Assembly (NCBI RefSeq): GCF_014652135.1 | Contig: NZ_BMYF01000003.1 | Coordinates: 1 to 64,000 of the forward strand | Source: Mongoliitalea lutea | GTDB lineage: Bacteria; Bacteroidota; Bacteroidia; Cytophagales; Cyclobacteriaceae | Direction: 5' to 3' | Length of the DNA: 64,000 nucleotides | In this document: piece by piece, positions 33,510 to 42,269 of the stretch | Layout: each line of letters opens with the position of its first letter | Numbering within the stretch: position 1 is the first letter of the stretch | Position numbers and translations under genes: made by a program | Notes under the pieces: generated by a model | What the model was told of the DNA's origin: nothing | Database searches by the model: none | Seen by the model: only the letters and a program-made list of their open reading frames with translations

Positions 33510-34517
33510 TTATTCTTCGGTGAAATTGCTGTTTTCTCCTTCAAACAAGGTTTCCAATTCCACCGCATGTATTCCCTTTTCTTCCTGTAAGTACCTGGCA
33601 AAAACAGCTTTGGAGCCATGGGTGAGGTAGACGGTTTCTGCTTCTGTTGCTTGAATTGCTGCAATCAAGCCCTTCCAATCCGCATGATCCGAAAGCACAA
33701 AACCTGCATCGGCAGCTCTTCTTCTACGGGTTCCCCGAATACTCATCCAACCCGAACAAATTCCTGTACGGTAGGGACTGAATTTTTTCATCCAAGGAGT
33801 TCCCATGGCACTCGGTGGGGCAATGATCAAGGAGCCTTTAAATCGGCTTTTGGGAATGTCAGCGCTGACTTTTTCCACTTTCCGTAAGGCCACACCGTTT
33901 CGCTCCAAGGCTTCATTGGTGTTCCAAATAGCTCCATGCACAAAGATTTCTCCTATATCCTGATTGACATTTTGAATAATCCGTTGGGCTTTGCCTAGGG
34001 AATAAGCAAAAAGTACGGAATTTCTGTCCTGTGCTGAGTTTTGAGCCCACCATTGATTGATTTTTTCAAATGTCACAGCCTGAGGTTCCCAATCATATAT
34101 AGGCATTCCAAAGGTGCACTCTGAAACAAATTCATGGCATTTGACAGGCTCAAAGGGAGTGGAAAGGCCATCGTCTTCTGTTTTGTAGTCTCCCGAAACG
34201 ACGACTGTTTGGCCTTTATGAGAGATTTTTACCTGAGCCGAACCAGGTATATGCCCAGCCGGGATAAGAGAAATTTCTACCCCATTGATGAATAGGGGCT
34301 TTCTGTAAGAGATGGTTTGTAACGAAATTTCCCCTCCTAAGCGGAGTTTCATGACTTCCGCAGAATCATGATGGGCCAAGTAATGCTTCATTCCCCATCT
34401 AGAATGGTCCGAATGTGCATGGGTGATGACAGCATGGTCTACTGGACGCCATGGATCTATAAAAATAGCTGCCGCAGGGCAGTATAGACCTTTGGGAGTC
34501 AATTCCAACAAACTCAT
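33510..34517 (-). CDS. Ligase-associated DNA exonuclease-like MBL protein
   Basis: A 335-residue metallo-beta-lactamase-fold nuclease. The metal motif is 'HAHSDHSRWG', followed by 'PAGHIPGSAQVKI', 'VVSGDYKTEDDGLS', and C-terminal 'VLSDHADWKGLIAA' and 'VYLTHGS'. This matches the ligase-associated exonuclease family, which normally sits beside an ATP-dependent DNA ligase and a Lhr-like helicase in a repair operon. Neither partner is present here. The gene overlaps the flavin reductase by 4 bp (ATGA). Confidence 0.88.
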   Translation of the reverse strand: MSLLELTPKGLYCPAAAIFIDPWRPVDHAVITHAHSDHSRWGMKHYLAHHDSAEVMKLRLGGEISLQTISYRKPLFINGVEISLIPAGHIPGSAQVKISHKGQTVVVSGDYKTEDDGLSTPFEPVKCHEFVSECTFGMPIYDWEPQAVTFEKINQWWAQNSAQDRNSVLFAYSLGKAQRIIQNVNQDIGEIFVHGAIWNTNEALERNGVALRKVEKVSADIPKSRFKGSLIIAPPSAMGTPWMKKFSPYRTGICSGWMSIRGTRRRRAADAGFVLSDHADWKGLIAAIQATEAETVYLTHGSKAVFARYLQEEKGIHAVELETLFEGENSNFTEE

Positions 34518-35146
34518 AGCAATTCTTCCAAATGCTTTCCTGGTTTTGGATAGCTAAGTCGGGCAAGTCTTTGGCCAATGTGGTATTCATCCAAACCTGT
34601 GTTGGTAACCGTTTCCAAGGCATTTAAATCTAAGGAACCATCCTTTCTTAAGCCTTTGTCATCTACGTAAATATCTTGGATTTCGGCTATGATAAGCTCT
34701 GTCCCATTGATTTGAAGTGTGATTCTTTCAGCCAACCTACAGGCTACTTTCAAAGGGCTAAGTTTGACAAAAGGAGCATGAAAATCACCTAGGTATTCTT
34801 CCTCCAAACCTGTTCCTTCAAACTCTGAACCTTCGTATCGGGCAGCTGTTTGATGTGCTTCTTTGTAGAAAGCTGGTGTCACATGATTGAGTGTGAAAAA
34901 ACCTGTATTTAGGATATTTTCAAAGGTGTGCCGCTCCACCGTATGAGGTCTGAATAGAATGCCAACTAATGGGGGAGTGGCCCCGATATGAAATATTTGA
35001 GAAAAAGGGGAGACATTCGTCACCCCATGTTCATTTTTTGTACCGATAAGATTGAGACTTTTATATCCCGCAAGTGAATTGATTAAATCCCTTCTGTAAG
35101 AGGACTCTTTTTGCAAGATTTCCTTTTTTGAAAAATGTACGATCAT
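34514..35146 (-). CDS. Flavin reductase-like (FMN-binding split barrel) protein
   Basis: A 210-residue member of the flavin reductase/DIM6-NTAB family. 'LIGTKNEHGVTNVSPFSQIF' and 'PPLVGILFRP' are FMN-binding strands, and 'GFFTLNHVTPAFYKEAHQTA' is the following helix. The start at ATG 35146 is fixed by the ATGA overlap with the upstream gene's stop (35143-35145). A TTG start 30 bp earlier is unlikely. The substrate is unknown. Confidence 0.85.
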   Translation of the reverse strand: MIVHFSKKEILQKESSYRRDLINSLAGYKSLNLIGTKNEHGVTNVSPFSQIFHIGATPPLVGILFRPHTVERHTFENILNTGFFTLNHVTPAFYKEAHQTAARYEGSEFEGTGLEEEYLGDFHAPFVKLSPLKVACRLAERITLQINGTELIIAEIQDIYVDDKGLRKDGSLDLNALETVTNTGLDEYHIGQRLARLSYPKPGKHLEELL

Positions 35147-35586
35147 ATTTCGATAGCTTCTTCTACACTCAGGCAATATTTGATATCCAAAAGATGGATG
35201 ATATTGTCTGGATTATTTTTCATGATTTGCTCTTTGGCGATTTGCACCATTTTCTCAAACCACTTTTCTTCTGGTAAGATTTTTCTATGGGTATCCAATC
35301 CTAATTCGAGCATTTTGTTTTTCCAGTTAAGAAAATACCACTCCATACTCGGTTGATGGAATGCCCGTAGGGCACGTTTGTCAAAAATAAACTTCTTGTA
35401 AGAACCACTTTCAACAATGGCGGAAATTTTATAAAATGTTTCTTTGAAGTCTTCGATAGGGATATAATCTGTCAATAACTCGCAGATGATAATTCCTTTT
35501 TCAGGATTGTTATAGACCTTGGAGTACCTTTCCTCGAATGCAATGGCAAAACCCTGATAATCCTTGGTATTAGCAGCAATATTCAT
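35143..35586 (-). CDS. Hypothetical protein, STAS-like length
   Basis: A 147-residue cytoplasmic protein, mixed alpha/beta. Strands such as 'GIIICELLTDYIPIEDF' and 'KKFIFDKRALRAFHQPSMEW' resemble STAS/SpoIIAA-like proteins found in Bacteroidota ('DxRAL...' after a short strand), but I am not certain. It overlaps the flavin reductase start by 4 bp and is part of the same minus-strand operon with the exonuclease. Confidence 0.65.
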   Translation of the reverse strand: MNIAANTKDYQGFAIAFEERYSKVYNNPEKGIIICELLTDYIPIEDFKETFYKISAIVESGSYKKFIFDKRALRAFHQPSMEWYFLNWKNKMLELGLDTHRKILPEEKWFEKMVQIAKEQIMKNNPDNIIHLLDIKYCLSVEEAIEI

Positions 35587-35604
35587 GAGTCGGTTGTTCT
35601 TGGT

Positions 35605-35868
35605 TTAGTGAAATGTACGGTTTTTTAATGATTTATTGTTGGTAACCTCATCTTTGAAGGAACCTAAATTTTCTTCAAGCCTAATAGCATATTCCAAAGT
35701 TGTCTTGATCAATTCTTGCTGGGACTGAATCTGCTCTTTCAGTCTGGACAATTCTTCATTCATGTCAGACAACTTTGCCTTATACTCTGCTTCCAGTCGC
35801 TCTTTTTCGAGCCTGGCCTTTTCCAGTTCTTCCTTGAAAATCAAATATGATTCCGGTGGAGTCTTCAT
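35605..35868 (-). CDS. Small coiled-coil protein
   Basis: An 87-residue, highly charged protein. Residues ~10-75 form a continuous coiled coil with heptad leucines and many Glu/Lys (for example 'KARLEKERLEAEYKAKL'). No catalytic or membrane features are seen. It ends 18 bp before the hypothetical gene at 35586, so it is probably the first gene of that small operon. Confidence 0.6.
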   Translation of the reverse strand: MKTPPESYLIFKEELEKARLEKERLEAEYKAKLSDMNEELSRLKEQIQSQQELIKTTLEYAIRLEENLGSFKDEVTNNKSLKNRTFH

Positions 35869-35944
35869 AATCTTATACTTTTACTCTGTTGGGAAAGTTC
35901 CCAATTCTACTACACATTTCTATCCCGATTGTTTAAAATCACTT

Positions 35945-36634
35945 TTATTTAAGTGAACTCATGCCGCCGTCAATATTCAAAACTTGCCCTGTTATCCAGC
36001 TTGCGCCATCCGAAAGCAAAAATACAGTAGCCGCTGCAATATCGCTAGCTTGTCCATAGCGACCTAAAGGATGTCTTTTATTAGAAGCCTCTTTTTTATC
36101 GTCTGTACCCAATAAGGCATTTGCCAACGGGGTATCTGTCAGAGAAGGGGCCACCACATTTACACGAATTTTATTTGCTGCCCATTCAGAGGCCAAGGAT
36201 TTTGCAAGACCTTCTACCGCACCTTTGGCGGAAGAGATGGATGCGTGAAATCCAAGACCTGTTTTTACAGCAACCGTACTGTAAAGAACCACGGATGCAG
36301 AGGAAGATTTTTTTAATGCTTTCATACACGCTTGCAATACTTTGACGGCACCCAGCACATTGACCTCATAATCATGTTGAAAATCGGCAATACTAAAACG
36401 ATGAAAAGGCTTCAAATTGATCGTTCCCGGACAATAGACCAGTCCATCGATTTGCTCGGGTAAGCCATCGATGGTTGTAAAATCACTGGTGATATCCAAT
36501 GTGCTGCCAGCTTCACCAGAGCGGCTGAAAGCATACACTGTAGCCCCCTGTGCTTCACAAATTTCTTTTACTTGAAGACCTATACCGGAATTTCCTCCGA
36601 TGATTACAATATGTTTGTTTGCCAAATTTTCCAT
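35945..36634 (-). CDS. SDR-family oxidoreductase lacking catalytic Tyr
   Basis: A 229-residue classical-size short-chain dehydrogenase. The start is ATG 36634 ('MENLANKHIVIIGGNSGIGL'), not the TTG 15 bp upstream. The cofactor motif is 'GGNSGIGL', with 'VYCPGTI' in place of NAG and catalytic Ser in 'LYSTVAV'. The YxxxK region reads 'FHASISSAKGAVEGL', so Ile occupies the usual Tyr position while Lys is kept. The C-terminus 'WITGQVLNIDGGMSSLK' is typical. It lies downstream of folE but is separated by a terminator. A pterin-linked role is only a guess. Confidence 0.85.
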   Translation of the reverse strand: MENLANKHIVIIGGNSGIGLQVKEICEAQGATVYAFSRSGEAGSTLDITSDFTTIDGLPEQIDGLVYCPGTINLKPFHRFSIADFQHDYEVNVLGAVKVLQACMKALKKSSSASVVLYSTVAVKTGLGFHASISSAKGAVEGLAKSLASEWAANKIRVNVVAPSLTDTPLANALLGTDDKKEASNKRHPLGRYGQASDIAAATVFLLSDGASWITGQVLNIDGGMSSLK

Positions 36635-36666
36635 ACATAATACAATCAAATCTTGGGTGAATTGTT

Positions 36667-36696
36667 TAAAAAAAAACCGGGACTTTTGCCCCGGTT
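36667..36696 (-). terminator. Terminator of folE
   Basis: AACCGGG (36675-36681) / CCCGGTT (36690-36696) stem. On the minus strand nine T residues follow directly. Confidence 0.9.
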
Positions 36697-36722
36697 CAGT
36701 TGGTTTAGTAATCCTTCGTCTC

Positions 36723-37421
36723 TTACAGACTTACGTATTTTATAAATTCTACACGGGCCTTTTCATCTTGCTCAAATTTACCTGAGTAAAAAGAGGTGAC
36801 CGTGGAACTGTTGACATCCTGTATACCTCGTGAGCTAACGCACATGTGGTGTGCATCGATGATCACGGCAATATCATCTGTGCCGAGCAACTCTTTCAAT
36901 TCATTTCCAATTTGCATGGTCAAACGCTCCTGTACTTGAGGTCTCTTGGCGTAATACTGGACTATTCTGTTGATTTTGGAAAGCCCAATTACTTGTCCAT
37001 TCGAAATATATGCCACATGTGCCTTTCCGTAGATTGGGACAAAGTGGTGCTCGCAGTTGGAAAAGAAGGTGATATCCTTCTCCACGAGCATTTCATTGTA
37101 TTTGTATTTGTTGTCGAATAGCTTCACATCCGGCTTGTTTTTAGGGTCTAACCCACTAAAAATCTCCTGTATGTACATTTTAGCTACTCTTCTTGGGGTA
37201 CCCTTCAGACTGTCATCTGTCAGGTCTAAGCCAAGCACGTGCATGATTTCACGGAAGTGTTTTTCGATAAGCTCCATTTTAAGCTCATCATCCATTTCAA
37301 AAGCATCTGCTCTTAATGGCGTTTCTGTGGAAGTTCCAATGTGCTCGTCACCTAGTTCGTCAATTAAGTGTTCGGAATTAGATATTCCCATCGTATTCAA
37401 CAAAGTTTCTTTCTGTTTCAT
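36723..37421 (-). CDS. folE: GTP cyclohydrolase I
   Basis: A 232-residue enzyme that converts GTP to 7,8-dihydroneopterin triphosphate. 'LKGTPRRVAKMYIQEIFSGL', zinc/active-site 'FFSNCEHHFVPIYGKAHVAY', 'GLSKINRIVQYYAKRPQVQE' and 'DAHHMCVSSRGIQ' (second Zn Cys) are all present. Its first 44 bases overlap the upstream pterin synthase gene. An internal ATG at 37391 would reduce this to 14, and conservation starts well after either. A terminator follows. Confidence 0.97.
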   Translation of the reverse strand: MKQKETLLNTMGISNSEHLIDELGDEHIGTSTETPLRADAFEMDDELKMELIEKHFREIMHVLGLDLTDDSLKGTPRRVAKMYIQEIFSGLDPKNKPDVKLFDNKYKYNEMLVEKDITFFSNCEHHFVPIYGKAHVAYISNGQVIGLSKINRIVQYYAKRPQVQERLTMQIGNELKELLGTDDIAVIIDAHHMCVSSRGIQDVNSSTVTSFYSGKFEQDEKARVEFIKYVSL

Positions 37422-37791
37422 ATAGTCGAATGGTTAGTTCATATTTGTGATCAATTTTTTCCCTCAGAATATTCCAAATAACCACTGCAATATTTTCCGC
37501 AGAGGGATTAAGATTTTTAAATTCATCGGTGTCAAGATTTAAGTTTTTATGGTCAAATTTATTGAGTACATGTTCTTTGATCAGGTCACTCAATACTTTC
37601 ATATCAAATACATAGCCAGAATCAGGATCGATAGGACCAAGCAATTTGACTATTAACTCATAATTGTGACCATGATAATACTTATTATTACACTTTCCGA
37701 AATAAGCTTCATTTTGCTCATCGGTCCAATTAGGGTTGTGTAATCTATGGGCAGCATTGAAATGCTCTTTTCTGTAAACGGCTATTTTCAT
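37378..37791 (-). CDS. 6-pyruvoyl-tetrahydropterin synthase family enzyme
   Basis: A 137-residue T-fold enzyme acting on dihydroneopterin triphosphate, the product of the overlapping folE. Zn ligands are His in 'FNAAHRL' and 'HGHNY'. Catalytic Cys is in 'FGKCNNKYYHGHNY'. The segments 'FDHKNLNLD', 'PSAENIAVVIWNIL' and 'YETERNFVEYDG' are closer, from memory, to the eukaryotic-type PTPS of biopterin synthesis than to QueD of queuosine synthesis. The product assignment (PTP versus CPH4) is therefore left open. Confidence 0.85.
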   Translation of the reverse strand: MKIAVYRKEHFNAAHRLHNPNWTDEQNEAYFGKCNNKYYHGHNYELIVKLLGPIDPDSGYVFDMKVLSDLIKEHVLNKFDHKNLNLDTDEFKNLNPSAENIAVVIWNILREKIDHKYELTIRLYETERNFVEYDGNI

Positions 37792-38124
37792 CAGTTTAAG
37801 AACAGTGCTTTTGAAATTTTTGTTTAATATTCATTACAAATGTTTAAACAAATTATTTAATGAACTGAAAATCAATTGCTTTAAATTGAGTTTAACTACA
37901 ATAAATCTATCAATCAGTCAGTCAAACATGCAAAATGCCTTTATCAGTTCCCTGTATACCGAGATTAAATCAGGATGAATGTCGAAAAAACCGCAATAAA
38001 CTTGGATTCTCCAATTTGGCTAATAAAAGCTACTCATATGAGTATTTGAGGGTTGGTAGTTGCCCATAGAAATAGGCCTTTGATCAGTTTAAAAACTAAA
38101 GGGGGGAAAAGAGTTTGATTTTTT
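37792..38124. other. Intergenic region without a supported gene
   Basis: 333 bp, AT-rich, between divergent genes. Two tiny overlapping frames exist (ATG 37928, 16 codons; ATG 37975, 24 codons), but neither is convincing. A G-rich stretch (AAAGGGGGGAAAAG, ~38097-38110) precedes the transpeptidase start. No clear promoter could be chosen. Confidence 0.5.
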
Positions 38125-38913
38125 ATGAAGTATTTGGAACTTAGGGACTTCGGTCCATGGTTATTAAACCGTCGATTCCTTCATCCAAAAGTAAAACTAC
38201 CCCAGTACATGCGTATTATCGCTCTTAGTTGGATACTTCTTTTTGGAAGTTCCTTTACCCAACCTATTTACAATGCTGCAACAGCAAAAGACGAATCAAG
38301 GCCCCTTTCCATTGTCGATGAACTTTGGGGACAACTTCAAGCCACAGAACAGCCATTTGAACTCCCTTCTAAAGATGTCTTGGAGTTAGGAGTCAAAGGC
38401 TACTTACTCTTAGTCGATTCTGAAGCCATAGAAGAAGGTAAGCCATTGGCGGTGATTGATTTTTCGCTGCCATCTTCTCAAAAGCGGTTATGGATAGTAG
38501 ATATTAGCAATGGAACACTGATTCACAATGGGTACGTGGCACATGGGAGAAATTCTGGAGAACTGATGGCTCAGAGCTTTTCCAATCGTCATTCCTCCTA
38601 TATGAGCAGTTTGGGTTTCTATCGTACAGCCGAAACCTATCAAGGTAAACATGGCTATTCTCTTCGGTTAGATGGCTTGGAAAAAGGATTCAATGATCAG
38701 GCAAGAGAGCGGGCGGTGGTTATTCATGGAGCAGACTATGCACGAGAAGATTTTATCAAGCAAACAGGCCGCCTAGGAAGAAGTTTGGGTTGTCCTGCTT
38801 TACCTACCGAAGAAAGTAAGTATCTAATTGATGTCGTCAAAGAAGGGGCCTTATTGTTTATCTTTGCCGAAGATGAAGATTACTTAAGTCAATCCAATTT
38901 GATCAATGCTTAA
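38125..38913 (+). CDS. Murein L,D-transpeptidase catalytic-domain protein
   Basis: A 262-residue YkuD-type (YkuD_2) L,D-transpeptidase, or a peptidase of that fold. 'VIHGADYAREDF' carries the conserved His and 'GRLGRSLGCPALPTEES' the catalytic Cys. It should act on peptidoglycan in the periplasm. With ATG 38125 the signal anchor (~29-45) is preceded by a basic 28-residue tail. ATG 38209 would give a standard signal peptide ('MRIIALSWILLFGSS'). I cannot decide between them. Confidence 0.85.
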   Translation: MKYLELRDFGPWLLNRRFLHPKVKLPQYMRIIALSWILLFGSSFTQPIYNAATAKDESRPLSIVDELWGQLQATEQPFELPSKDVLELGVKGYLLLVDSEAIEEGKPLAVIDFSLPSSQKRLWIVDISNGTLIHNGYVAHGRNSGELMAQSFSNRHSSYMSSLGFYRTAETYQGKHGYSLRLDGLEKGFNDQARERAVVIHGADYAREDFIKQTGRLGRSLGCPALPTEESKYLIDVVKEGALLFIFAEDEDYLSQSNLINA

Positions 38914-38961
38914 ACATTTTTTTCTTACCTTGACTTAAGTTAAGGAACGTTTTATCAAATT

Positions 38962-39852
38962 ATGTGGGAGTTTAAAAAAGAAAAAATAGTAGAGATTATC
39001 GATTTTTTTAACGAGATGTTAAGTTTTAGGCTTTTTTCTATTGGGGAAAGCGCTTTGACAGTAGGACTGTTGTTGACTATTTCCATTTCTATTTTCGTGT
39101 TGTTTATAGCAGCCGAATGGATTCGCAGAGTTTTGGTCAATCGGGTCTTGAGGCGGTATTCCTTGGAAATGGGTACCCGTCAATCGGTAGGAAAAATTGT
39201 CAAATACATTTTAATTATTGCAGGTCTATTTTCAATCTTACAGACCAATGGCATCGATTTAAGTGCTTTTGGCATACTGGCAGGTGCATTGGGTGTAGGT
39301 ATTGGTTTTGGTCTCCAAAATATCACCAACAATTTTATCAGTGGATTAATCATTCTCTTTGAGCAGCCGATCAAATTAGGTGATAGAATTGAAGTGGGGG
39401 AAATTTCCGGAGATGTGGTCAGTATCTCTGCCCGATCGACCACAGTGGTCACCAATGACAATATTTCCGTCATTATTCCAAATTCTCAGTTTATTGATTC
39501 TCAGGTAATCAATTGGTCACATAATGAGCGCAAGGTACGATTTAATTTTCCTGTGGGTGTGTCTTACAAAGAGGACCCCGAAAAAGTGAAGGATGTACTG
39601 ATGGCAGTGGCTATGGCCCATTCATCGGTTCTTCAGGACCCCAGACCTGATGTTTTGTTCGATGAATTTGATGATAGCAGTCTAAATTTCACACTCAGAG
39701 TTTGGACGATCGATTACATTAATAAGCCCAAGGTGTTGAAATCTGAGTTGTATTTTGAGATTTTCAAACGCTTCAAAGAAGAAAATATCGAAATTCCTTT
39801 TCCTCAGCGAGACATTCATATTGTAAGTGGTGCTGAAAAATTGAAATATTAA
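38962..39852 (+). CDS. Small-conductance mechanosensitive channel (MscS family)
   Basis: A 296-residue MscS-like channel. Two N-terminal membrane helices (~25-48, ~75-95) are followed by the pore-lining TM3 'AGALGVGIGFGLQNITNNFI'. The beta domain has 'LGDRIEVGEISGDVV' and 'NDNISVIIPNSQFI', and the C-terminal cytoplasmic vestibule ends 'IPFPQRDIHIVSG'. It releases solutes on hypo-osmotic shock. It starts 48 bp after the transpeptidase stop and may be read through with it. Confidence 0.95.
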   Translation: MWEFKKEKIVEIIDFFNEMLSFRLFSIGESALTVGLLLTISISIFVLFIAAEWIRRVLVNRVLRRYSLEMGTRQSVGKIVKYILIIAGLFSILQTNGIDLSAFGILAGALGVGIGFGLQNITNNFISGLIILFEQPIKLGDRIEVGEISGDVVSISARSTTVVTNDNISVIIPNSQFIDSQVINWSHNERKVRFNFPVGVSYKEDPEKVKDVLMAVAMAHSSVLQDPRPDVLFDEFDDSSLNFTLRVWTIDYINKPKVLKSELYFEIFKRFKEENIEIPFPQRDIHIVSGAEKLKY

Positions 39853-39908
39853 AGATTTTTGCATTTCTTTATTCCCGAAAAGTAGACCTACGTGTCATTA
39901 ATTACCTG

Positions 39909-40844
39909 ATGAAAAAGCTTATTTTACTTGTTGTGTTTATGTGTGCGGGTGAACTTGCTTTTTCCCAAAGCTTTTACAGGTATCGATTTGAGGCTCCATG
40001 GTCTGTATCCGCTTCTGGTGGGTTGACTCAGTATTTTGGTGAGTTATACTCCCTTTGGAGATACAATGAAGGAATTCAACCGGAATGGAATGCTAATATT
40101 GCTGTCAGAAAAGTTGTAGGTACTTATACCAAATTACGTTGGGAAGCTTCCCATGTGCGTATGTCCGGTCAGGACCCCCCCGCAGATCCTAGGAGTTTTC
40201 GATCTCCCCGAAACCTGCATTTTAGAGCCCGAAATTGGGAAACAGCTTTGATCGGTGAATTTCACTTGAAACCAGTGAAGGTATATAATATTACGCGGAA
40301 TTTCGTCAACTTTTATGCATTTGCAGGGGTAGGGGTGTCCACCAATGACCCCCAAGCAGAGTTGAATGGACGTTGGGTAGATTTGAGACCTTTACAAATA
40401 GAAAATAATCCTTACAACAAACATATCATCATATTTCCTACTGGCATTGGAATGAAATATAAGGCCAATGTTTGGTCCGATTTTTTTATTGAGCTCAACT
40501 ATCGCTGGACTTTAACTGATTACCTGGATGATGTGTCAGCATTTAATATCAGTGAGTTTTACATGGACTTGATCCGGGATTATCGATTTGACGGTACGGG
40601 AAATCCTGATCGTCTTCGGTTGGCTGTAAGAAACCCTGATTTTATTAACGATGTAACTGGTGAGCCTGATGTTCAGAAAATTCTCGAAAACCGTGGTCGC
40701 ATCCGAAGAGGTTCTGGTCTCAACGAGCGCTATGACGGTTATCTTACGATCAACTTTGGGGTAGAATTATACCTGTCCAATGATATTTTTGATAACTGGA
40801 TTTTTAGAAATAGAATCAATGAAAAACGTTTTAGGTTCTGGTAG
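39909..40844 (+). CDS. Outer-membrane beta-barrel protein (DUF6089-like)
   Basis: A 311-residue exported protein with a signal peptide (1-19, ends LAFSQ). Alternating aromatic/polar strands are present: 'WSVSASGGLTQYFGELY', 'FYAFAGVGVST', 'IFPTGIGMKYKANVWSDFFI', 'YDGYLTINFGVELYLS'. It resembles the DUF6089-type barrels common in Bacteroidota, in which a 'GEL' turn follows the first strand. Function is unknown. The C-terminus ends in Phe-Arg-Phe-Trp, consistent with outer-membrane insertion. Confidence 0.75.
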   Translation: MKKLILLVVFMCAGELAFSQSFYRYRFEAPWSVSASGGLTQYFGELYSLWRYNEGIQPEWNANIAVRKVVGTYTKLRWEASHVRMSGQDPPADPRSFRSPRNLHFRARNWETALIGEFHLKPVKVYNITRNFVNFYAFAGVGVSTNDPQAELNGRWVDLRPLQIENNPYNKHIIIFPTGIGMKYKANVWSDFFIELNYRWTLTDYLDDVSAFNISEFYMDLIRDYRFDGTGNPDRLRLAVRNPDFINDVTGEPDVQKILENRGRIRRGSGLNERYDGYLTINFGVELYLSNDIFDNWIFRNRINEKRFRFW

Positions 40845-41049
40845 AAAAAGCGCCTAGATAAAGTTTTGAAATCAAAAAATCGGACTTGAAGAAAAATCAT
40901 ATTTGTTTGTTTCTATTGAAATTATGAGAGATTTTACAAATGAGTTTTTTTCATGAGAATCTCCAGATTAGGATATTTTCTTTCATGCAATTGATAAATT
41001 CTAGTTTTAGTGATACCTTAGAGAATCATATTAATTATTTGATTTATAC

Positions 41050-41718
41050 ATGAGAAAAGTTTTATTAGTAATTGTTTTGTGTTTGGTTGCGTCACTTTCT
41101 TTCGCTCAAAAGCAAGTTCAAAAATCAGGAGAGCCTTATTGGACATCGGGTGGAGAGTGGATTTTCTCCGGTGCAACTGTAGCGGATGCCAATAATGTTC
41201 TTCGTTGGGCACCTGTTTTTAATTTTCAAAATTTCTTACACTTTGATCAGTCAGAGAGTTTTGGATGGTTTACAGGGATGAATTTCCGAAATGTGGGATT
41301 TATCTTTGACGAGTCTCCTTCTACCCGTAAAAAAGTCAGAACTTATAATCTTGGGATCCCTATTGGAGTCAAATTGGGTAATCTGGATGGCCAATTTATT
41401 TTTGCTGGATATGAATTGGAAATGGCCTTTAACTACAGAGAGCGTACCTTCGTAGATGAACGCAGAGTTGACAGATTCAACGTTTGGTTTAGTGATCGGG
41501 TTAACTTGTGGCAAAGCTCATTTTTTGCAGGGATTAATTTGCCTGGGGGAACCAATTTAAAAATCAAATACTATCCTACGGAATTCTTCAATCGTAGTTT
41601 TTCGACCACAGATCCTGTTACGGGTGCTATCAGCCGACCGTATGAAAACTTTCAGGCCAATGTATTTTATGTGTCTCTGAGTTTTGATGTTATGAAGCGA
41701 GGGAAGTTTAATTTTTGA
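41050..41718 (+). CDS. Secreted outer-membrane barrel-type protein
   Basis: A 222-residue protein with a signal peptide (1-19, ends LSFAQ) and beta-strand-rich mature sequence: 'FGWFTGMNFRNVGFIF', 'IGVKLGNLDGQFIFAGYELE', and the closing strand 'ANVFYVSLSFDVMKRGKFNF' with terminal Phe. A small 8-stranded barrel is likely. It follows the other barrel gene by ~205 bp of AT-rich DNA that lacks a gene. Function is unknown. Confidence 0.7.
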   Translation: MRKVLLVIVLCLVASLSFAQKQVQKSGEPYWTSGGEWIFSGATVADANNVLRWAPVFNFQNFLHFDQSESFGWFTGMNFRNVGFIFDESPSTRKKVRTYNLGIPIGVKLGNLDGQFIFAGYELEMAFNYRERTFVDERRVDRFNVWFSDRVNLWQSSFFAGINLPGGTNLKIKYYPTEFFNRSFSTTDPVTGAISRPYENFQANVFYVSLSFDVMKRGKFNF

Positions 41719-42269
41719 GGAAAGAAGGGAGGGATAAGAGACGAGAAAGCTCGCAGAATACACGGAAAACGCAGAAAATTCGCATTGCGAGTGTCGAAAA
41801 GAAGTAAGAGATAGAGTCAAGACTCCAATGTCATGTCTTTTCAAGTAATAATGGAGAAAAACCATTAAGGGATTAAGGGAATTAAGGTTTTTATGAATCA
41901 CTGGTTTGAAAGGGGAATATATAAATTTCTGATTTTTTATTATTCACTATTCCCCAATTGCCGGGGCTTAAAAGCCACGGCAATTGATGGGTGTATGCTT
42001 TGGAAATTCGGCGAAGTTTTGTCTACAAATTTCGATGACAGTCGTCGGTTAAAACCAACTAAACAGAATTTCTAAATGGAAAGCAGTACTTGAACTCCTA
42101 ATCCACATGTTAACATTTAACAATTAACAGCTGAAATCACTTCCTTAGGTTCACAGGAAAATAGAGCCATTCTTCATTCCTAATTTGTTCACTGTTCCCA
42201 GCTTGTCACAGCTTACTCTTCACTACTCACTTAGCTGTTCACTGCCCACTGTTTACCACGCACCTTTCA
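41719..42269. other. Intergenic region with REP-like and word-like repeats
   Basis: 551 bp without a supported gene. It holds a CTCGCAGAATACACGG-type tract (41749-41764) similar to 26884-26907, the REP-like palindromes at 41955-42059, and a GTTCACTG/CCCACTG word repeat (42187-42252) just before the end of the giant protein gene. Confidence 0.5.
41955..42059. repeat. REP/BIME-like palindrome pair
   Basis: A 15-bp imperfect stem CAATTGCCGGGGCTT / AAGCCACGGCAATTG (41955-41986, one mismatch, AA loop) and a second palindrome GTCGGTTAAAACCAAC (42044-42059). The same two modules, with diverged filler, recur at 48393-48500 and 48630-48737. Confidence 0.7.

Noticed and set aside
37378-37791. Firm assignment as QueD (queuosine pathway)
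   Set aside because: The CNN...HGHNY motif and downstream segments look closer to eukaryotic-type PTPS, and no other queuosine gene is in the window.
37928-38049. Two tiny ATGA-overlapping frames (16 and 24 codons)
   Set aside because: Too short, without composition bias or recognisable motif. They could be a leader peptide pair, but nothing supports it.
41893-42075. 60-codon frame between the barrel gene and the giant gene
   Set aside because: It is made mostly of the REP-like palindromes at 41955-42059, so coding is unlikely.
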